In this document: piece after piece, positions 27,301-36,400 of the stretch
How the letters are laid out: each line of letters opens with the position of its first letter
Numbering within the stretch: the first letter of the stretch is position 1
Origin: Protula sp. h YS-2021
Lineage: Eukaryota > Annelida > Polychaeta > Sabellida > Serpulidae
Assembly: GCA_949752745.1 (NCBI GenBank)
Contig: OX457031.1
Span: 46,519,257 to 46,583,256, forward strand
DNA length: 64,000 nt
Direction of reading: 5' to 3'
The notes under the pieces: generated by a model
Seen by the model: only the letters and a program-made list of their open reading frames with translations
What the model was told of the DNA's origin: nothing
Database searches by the model: none
Program-made: the position numbers and the translations under genes

Positions 27301-30300
27301 TTCAGAAAAGAACCGCGGATCAGAATCGCTCATATCCCCCTCCCACGTGCTCTTGTCCAGGACAGTGTGATACTAGTTGGTGTTACGCTAATCCTCATCG
27401 CTGGTGCTTTTTGTCCATCACCCAACGCATAGCGCTAGCCCTCCTCCTCTCTGGCGTTGCTATCGGCACAGGAACAGCAGCGGCCTCTCGATGATACCCT
27501 CTTGCTGAAAGGCGTCTAACTCAAACTCCGGGCCGTCCATGACACCTGAGCGCCTGCGAACACATGAGTACGCATGCACCTCCTCCAAGGCACGCAGGAA
27601 TGTATCACTGCCCGGGGACGCATTATCATCGGCCAGGCACGCATGCACCGCCGCTTAAACACGCATGTATCGCATGTATCGCTCCCTAGGGACTCATGTA
27701 TCACCGCCCATCTCTCCCAGACGAGCAGTAAGCCCCCCCCCCGGCACACGGTAAGGTTTGTCTTTCGCGATGTTTCTCGCCTTTTAAGTCATGTAACTTA
27801 ACACTGAAATTTGCCTTCAACCTTTGTACAACAGTACCTGTGCATAAATTCCTGGTTTTCACTTTAAAAAGTGTGGTAGCTTAATGCCACCATTAAGCTA
27901 GATGGCATTAGAGCTTTTTCATGCGATTTAAAGAACGCCATTGAAAATACTTTCAGCATCTCCCTTTTCTATGGCTTGCTCGATTTGCTTGAACCGCAGC
28001 TTGAGCTACATTTTCTGGCCATACTTGCGGTACGTTGTTCTTCCAGCATGCGGTCGATGTTGTGGTCGTCTGTCCCCGAGACTCTCAGACTCACCATCTT
28101 TGGCCTTGTAGTCACGTGGCGTCATGTTTTCCTTAACATTGTGACATAGAGATATGATGATTGTACGAGATTAGAATATATCTTGTTTCGGTGGTCATAC
28201 TCGTTGTGCAGCAATGATAAAAGGGGCAGATCTGAGTGTAAATTATTGTGCGAAAAGGCACTTGTTGTTGGAGGTACGTGTTGTGTGAAAAAACGCATTG
28301 TATGAAGTACTCTTTAGTTGAGGCATATTTTGAATGAAGGACGTGTTATTTGAGTAACACACGTGTTTGTGAGACACGTGTCGTATGAGACACTCGTTGT
28401 GTGAGGTATTTACACAGTCTTTGATGTCTTTGCTGTCTCCGGCTTTAACAAGGTCGGTGGACGTGCTGGCTGCAGCGTAATCAGCGGTATCCTGCCAGTC
28501 TGCAAAGAAAAATCACCTCACATTTACACTGTATTTACATTCCTGCACAAGTAAAGGTTGAGGAACTGGCATTGTACTTCAGAATGGTCCACTTATTGGG
28601 TTTTTCTGAAGTCAAATGGGGATTTGTGAATGCACATTTGTTATTTTTCAACTATATACCGTATTTTTTATAAAAGAATAAACACATAATGCAGAGTGAG
28701 ACACGTGCGAGTCCTGAAATTGTCCTTGATTGTCGCAGGGAAATTTCTACGAGGTAATTCACTGTATCCACTTGGTCACACATGATTGCAAGGTGGAGTG
28801 AACATCTGCCTCCCGTATCCTTAGCAACGGCATAATTCTGATCAAGAATATCCTTGACACCGTCAAGGTTATCGGCTACAATGGCAGAGTGAACTGTAGG
28901 GATTGTTTTCTGTTGTAGGAATAAGAACAGACTTTGTTTCATGTTACCGTGCTGCATTGGTTGATATTCGTTGTGCAGCAACGAATTAAGAAACTGTCGC
29001 TATCCCGAGAGTTAAAGAACTATCGACCTGTGTCGAATCGTCTCTACCTCTCAAAGCTACTAGAACACGCAGTTGGAAATCAGCTTAAAGCCCATGTAAC
29101 TGATGGGCTTTAACAATGCTGTCTATCTGTTCCGACTCGACTGATCAGCTGATGCGGTGAACGACTCAGTTTTGCTGCAACGCCTTGAACAAACCATGAA
29201 GGTTTTGGGATCAGCGTTATCATGGTTTGCCTCATATCTCGATGGTAGGACAGCGAAGGTGTGTGTCGATGGTCATTACTCCAAAGATCTAATCACGCGA
29301 TCTGTCCTCCAAGGATCATGGTTGGGTACAAGGCTGTATAGAGATTACACACAACAACTTGGGGTCCTCATCAGATTATTACTGCTTTTATCCCATTTAT
29401 ACGTAGACGATACCAAAATCAAAAAGTGTTCAATTTCAGTCGAAACAAAACCAAAAGTCCGCAATACATCAGTTAGTAAATTGCATCAACAAAATTTCAA
29501 CCTGGATGAGAAACAATAAATTGAAATTGAATGAAGAAAAGACTGAGCTTTTGATAATTTCAAGCAAAAGAAATCTCTCTAAAATTGATTTTGATTGATT
29601 AGAACTTTCCAATGAAACAGTGTCTGTGTCGTCGATGCACGAAACTTAGGTATTATGATCGATAACAGTCTAACTCTTGAAGACCAGGTGGATTATTTTG
29701 GAAATCTTGTTTTTACTCCCTCAGCTGGATAAGGAAAACTAGGAGGTATTTGATAACGGATTCAGCAAATTCGAAGGTGCAAGCACTTGTGGTTTTAAAA
29801 TTAGACTACTGTAAGAGCCTACTGATCATTGCTCCTCTAAAGTTGATCAACAAGTTACAAATTGTACTCAGTGCTGCCGCTCGGATAATCGCAATTGTAC
29901 CTAAATATGAATATATCACGCCCACTTTAAGGTATTTACACTGGCTCTCTGTTCTCCAGTTCAAAGTTCAAAGTGCTGCTCATCACTTTCAAGGCTCCAA
30001 ACAATGAATCCCCGCAATATATGTCGGAACTAATCAAGACGCACACTCCAATGCGAGCACTTCGTTCTGCAGATGGGGAGTTGCTTCACGTTCCAAGGAC
30101 TCGCACAAGATATGGTGAAAGGACATTTAGCAGTGTCACTCCTTCACCTTAGAATACATTACCGAGGCATATTAAGTCAGCACAGTCTGTAGAAGAATTT
30201 AAGAAGCTTTTAAAGGCAAACTTTAAAAGAAGCTTATCATATTTCGTAACTGATGTGCGCTCAGTGGCAAGGCTAAATGAGTGCTATATAAGCGAAACCA

Positions 30301-30350
30301 TGATGATGATGATGATGATGATGATAATGATGATGATGATGATAATAATA

Positions 30351-30446
<96 letters not shown>

Positions 30447-33400
30447 TGATAAAAACGAAACGCGGACTTGTTCTGCACCAGAAAGTTTGCGATATGCTAT
30501 GACTAGCCACCTTACATTGTCGTTTTTATTGGTCCCATCCCTCGATGTGGATTGATTAACCTCTTACTATAAAACTGGATACTTTGTGTATCGCGTAACT
30601 AGCCGCTTACCATGGCAGTGGACACATTAAGTGCTTCCTGTCCCCGTTTCTGTGGCATCGCGTGACCAGCCACTTCACATGATGATGGGCACTTTAGGTA
30701 CACTCCCAGCACGACATCGCGTGATTAGCTGCTTACCATGATGGTTGGCACTTTAGATAAGCTTTTCACCTCTGCACGACATCGCATGACTGGCTGCTAA
30801 CCATGATGAAGGGTACTTACCGCGTTGTGAGCACTTAATATAACCCTCATCAAGGCATCGTGTAACTGGGTGCTTACCATGATGGTGAGTACTTCAGGTA
30901 GCCAACTCTCCCACCCTGAACGACATCGCGTGACTGGCCGCTGGCCATGAGGGTGGGCATTTTAGATAACCCCTATCCCTTCTGCACGACATCGCCTGAC
31001 TGGCTGCTTACCATGATGGTGAGCACTTTAGGTAACTCCCTGCACGTAATCACGGGACTGGCTGCTTACCATGATGTTGGGCACTATCTGTACAAACTCG
31101 GTCACATCTTGTGCGTAGTTCCCCAGGGCCTACACACCGTCGCCTTTTATGGCGTACTCGAAGCCATCGATGCGTCTTTACGTCGTTGGCCTTGATGAGG
31201 CCGAGAATGTACACCTAGCAGAGTGACATCAGATGGTAAATATCATTGAAGAGAACCTCGTCCACCACCGGTCCGCCTGGTTCCTGCTCAACAACACACG
31301 GTCCACATATCGCCATCTGTTCTCAGTACAATGCATTTAAATCACTTCAAAACCCTTTTTTCAATAAAACAACAAGTATTTCACAGAAGTATGAGAATGA
31401 CTTTTTCTTTAAACCAGCCCCCCCCCCCCGACCTACCACCCTTTCTCCACACACGGTATGTTTGAAATCTAGATGTATAGATGTATTAATTAAAGCCTTT
31501 ATTATGTACATAAACAAAGATCATGACAACGCACCACATCCCCATTCCAAGCCAACATTGTACTTGTTTTGTAGTTGCCAAAAATGCGAGATTCATTCTT
31601 TTGAATCTGTTAAGCTTCTTAAAAGTTGTGCTTTTCAAGAGTGTAAACTACTTCTAAAAGAAGCTGTTAGTGAGAAAAACGTAGAGGTGTTGTGATTATT
31701 TACAAAAGGAGAGCTTCACAAGTTGAAATATTATCTTCCATGGGTATAAAATAAAAACCCTGATTGCTGCAACCGGATCAGCGGTTTTTGCAAGCTCGGG
31801 AGTTTCGTAAAATTCCGCATACCAGTCAAAACGATTTTGTCTGCGAGGCTTCAGACTTTTGTGTGGAACGTTCAGTTGAGTGCGGTAACTGTTAAGTGTT
31901 AGAATATAGCTGTTCAGTTGTTCCCCTTCGTTCATGCCACAGTGTAACTCTGTGACTTCTGAACCTTGCAGAAGTGAACCCGAGTGCTCAAGCCATAACC
32001 AAACCAATGAGCTATTCGAACGGTTACACCCCCACCAAAAATGCTTGTACATCCACAGGAAAAATTGAAAAAAGCAATCATAAAAATTTCTACAGAGTTA
32101 CAGTACTGTGTAGGTGTGTGTAGTGTGACGTCATTACTCGTGCATGTAGGTATACGCGTCCATCACGCCACTTTGTAGGTGTGACGTCATTAGTCGTGCA
32201 GGTAGCCGTACGAACCTGTCAATGTGTAGGTGCGACATTTCCACCTTACTCATTTCGTAATATTCGGTTAGAAACTATTTTCTTTTGTTTTTTTAGAATT
32301 TGAGTGTAAATAAAAACATCTGTGATAAATAAAACATTGTTTACAATTTCGTCTTAGCATCATATAAATCTTGGTAACATATTTAATTTATTGGAATGTA
32401 AGGTGTAATCCTGGAAAGGTTGATATCAGGTTAAATTTGTCCATATGGAAACATTCAAGACTTACCCGCATTGTGACAGGAATGTACCCCAAATTTGCAA
32501 TTTATGTTGGGAGGATGTTTTGCCATTTTACCAAATGTGTTAATTTAGTGACTTCGATTTCTTGTAGGAACGATTTAGCATAAGAAGTGCGTAACAAAAT
32601 CCAACTGCGACTTCAAGCACGACAGGAATTTAGGAATTGGCTAAATATTTTGACTTTTTCAAAAATAGCGTAATACATGGCGGCTTTGAATTTGTAGGTG
32701 TACGATTTGTTGAGAACTCCATGAGTAAATCAGCTTATGATTTCATAACAGCCCACTAGAAGTTCCAGTTAAATTTGAATTGGACCTGTTCTTGTAAATA
32801 TTAATATACATTGTAAGCATAAAAAGCAAGCTGTAAATAGACATGAAACAAACTTTCAACAAACCCTATGGAAAAACAAAAACCATAAATGATGATTATG
32901 TGATGATGCAAAACTAGAAGTAAAGCTGTATGTTGTTTCTTGCGTCATTGTTGCGATTTGTTGTAAGCTTTCATTTTAACCCACACCTAGGTTACCTTAT
33001 CTTGTGAAGATATCATTTGAGATTTATTTATAAGAAACATATTTATATGCGGTAAAATGTTTGCCTTGTTATAATATTTACATGTTAAAATGTTAATGCA
33101 GCACAGTCAGTACGCTAGGCACTAACATATATGTTTGCCCTGCAAAAAGTTTAGTGAGACGTTTGTGGGTGGTTTACTGTGATCTCAGGTAATCAGTAGA
33201 ATGTGTTATTTACGGTGTTATAAAGTTAGGATACTTTCAGATAAACAAGTTTGTTTATGTTTCCAGGCCAATCGACTCTGCTTCACCTAACATTCAATAT
33301 TGAAATCTTGAAAATCCGCAAAACATCCACAATTTTCAATGGTTCTGTTTTTAAAACGTCAGTGGTGTTTGCTCGAAGAAGCATGAACCATATGACGCCT

Positions 33401-36400
33401 TCCGTTGTTGCCTTATCCTATAATTTGCATACGTTCCTGTTTATCAGTTCGACACATGTCTTCTCCATTCACACATGCGAGTGGAATACAAGGTGGATTT
33501 GTTTACGTTTCTTTAGAATTTTTATGTATATCATGTGAAATTTTGACATTGCTGACATTTTCTGTTTTAATTAACCACTATCTTCAACACAAAAAGTAAA
33601 CTTATTTGTGGTGTAGAAATCTATAAATCAATTAAGCAATTATAAAAAATGTTAAACTTTTGTCGTATTTTGCTATTTTACTTACAATTATTAATAAAGC
33701 GGTCAATCAGCACCACCTTTTAAGCGAAAACAAACGAACTACCCTGTATGGATTAATTATGCAATTACTCGTTCGGTTTATACTTGTAAGTAAATACAAC
33801 AGGGTTGCATTTTATGTAACTTCGTTTTTCATTGCTATTCCTTTCATTTGAGAATTACACAGAATTTTAACCATACCTTTGGCCTAGCCAAGTTAAGAAT
33901 AACACTTTCCATATATAAGAGAGATTTAGTGGTGGCAACTACTGCTGTACTGACTTAACAAAAATCGCGACTGGGAGCCTCCCAATTCTTCAACAAAAAA
34001 ATACAGGATTTTTTTTCAGGAGATTACATGTAAAGGACCATGTAAAATTTCCAGTGCAGTATGGCGTTTAAGCATGTGGTCAAGTGAAGAATTTTGTTTG
34101 ATCAATAAATATAGTATATACCGAAGAAACTCTCTAGTGGAAGTTTTGGCAGTAAGTGTTTTAGCTGAATAGATTAAAATATTTTTGTCTCAAAACAAAC
34201 TTTAAGCACTTGTTAAAAACCAATAAAAATGACGTTTAATCAGAGGAACACGTATACAACCTATTTGGATCAATAAAATTTTAAAAGAGGCGGTATTGAA
34301 TTATGAATAATAATAAAAGAAGATTTTATGAAGGACGGTATATTGATCAATGACTGTTTCAATTTTCAAAATATTTCTTTTCCCGCAGTTTGGATTAGAC
34401 TGATTTCAAATTACGTATGAATATTCGCTAGATAATCATCTCTCGTTTTTTTTGTTTCGATTTTTTCTTGGGCACCAGTGTTATAAGTTTACGATACTTT
34501 CACACTTATTAATTGTACTTGCCAATATTAATACAGCGGTCAAATAACACCACCTTTTAAGCGAAATCAAACGATATAAGTTCATGGATTACTACCTGCT
34601 CCGTAAATACTTGTAAGAAAAGGTTTTATGGAACTTCACTTCTCAGTGCTGTTCGTTTCATTTTAGAATAACACAGAATTTTAACCATAACTTTGGCTCT
34701 GCCAAGTTAAGGAAAATGATATCCATGAAATAACATGGGCAGGCTTTCAAGGACCTGAGGAAAATTTTACGGATTTTTTGAGGGTTTGGATTTCAAAAAC
34801 AAAGGTTTTTAAAGGGTTTTACGGGACCAATATCATAGGAAAAATTTCATTAAAACGTAGAAATACAAACAGTATGGCAAAGTACCTTGAAGATATACAA
34901 CGCATAAATAATTTACAACAATTAGATCACACAAAAAGTTTTTACGAAACTGAATTCTTCCTGATTTTTCAAAGACCATGTTCGAGTAAGCATCTCAACA
35001 AAACCTAGAACAAGGTAGCCAGTGAAACCGATTATTTTCCTTCGCTCAGTCTTTCATATCCATATGCCTAGAAAAACACCAAAATAACAATTTGGATGGT
35101 TTTGTTCCTGCCAATATTCGAACCTGGCCTAGCCTTTTATTTGAAGGGTTTAAATGAAGGGTTTAAATTTCAGATTGATGGGTCAATCTGTTCCCTTTTA
35201 AACAAGTGGAAAGAGACAAAAAATACGTCGCGCAAAACTGCCATAATTTCGACACTTTTGGTTACACCTGGCCAATACTCGAACTCGGTCTAGCCTTTGA
35301 AATGATACGGAAATTATTCAATTTGAAATCTACGGCACAAACCTTTTTTTCTTTAAATGAGTGGAAGCCAATTTGTTAAGGACAAAAGGACGGAAAAACC
35401 GACATACAGACCATTCTTGGAACTTGGGAACCAGTATCTTCAAACTGGTTGTCACTGTGACATCCAGATTTTTTAAAATTATTTTTTTTTTCACGACTCG
35501 AAACTATAAACAATTTTAGCACATCGTGAAAGCGAATTGTAAAACAGAACTTTGATTTATTAAAATGTTTAAGTAGCTTTGCTCATTGATTATATTCATA
35601 CCGACGTACTTTTGCCTTTTCAAATATCCACGATTTTTCTGGCCGTGTAATAATAGCTGAAGGTTAACTATATTCTATATCGTGTGCCATATTGACTCTA
35701 TTGGTTGATATGACGAAGAACTCTGAATACGCATAAAACAGCAGATCATAAGCATATAACTATGCTACATTACATGATATCTTAAGATAAAGTTACATGC
35801 GCCTATCTTGACGACCAGTTTTTGGAAATCGGTCGTTTCGATGTCGATCCGTTTTTTCTTACCAGTTGGCAATTCCCTTTAAATTGCTTTGTATAGTTTT
35901 CATGTTGCATTTTTATATGGCCCCTCTACAAAAAGACAAATTGAATGTGCTCAGATTAGCAACGTTAGACTTTATTGGCTGAGAAAATAAATCTAAATAA
36001 TATCATGTATATAAATTGAATCTGAACTGCAGCAAACATAGGATACCGGAAATGTGGGCTTTCTACATTTTCACTAGTTTTTTTTTATTTATTTATTATA
36101 ATTTATTTATTTATATGTTATTTATTTATTTATTTATTTTTACTTTTCAAAGACATCACTGTCTGTTTTAGATAAAAGAAAAACGGTCCTTGTCAATCTC
36201 ACATTAGACCTTATTTGTACTATTGTAAAGGCTTTCTGCAACAGCCCAGTCCAGCAGCACTACTGTGCTAGCGCAGGTCAGCCACAACGGCAAAGCATTT
36301 AACTAAACAGCTAATTTAACTGTAAAATGCAAGAAAAAAATATTATGATACATCTACCCTTTATAATATTATTCAAAAAAATTATGTTAAACTGCAAAAT

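Noticed and set aside
30223..30510. Poly-Ser, poly-Met, poly-Asp and poly-Ile frames
   Set aside because: Artefacts of the (GAT)n microsatellite; every frame is open because the repeat has no stop.
31246..31695. 149-codon plus-strand open frame
   Set aside because: Its first part is the antisense of ankyrin exon 2 and the rest has no motif or codon bias; judged a shadow frame.
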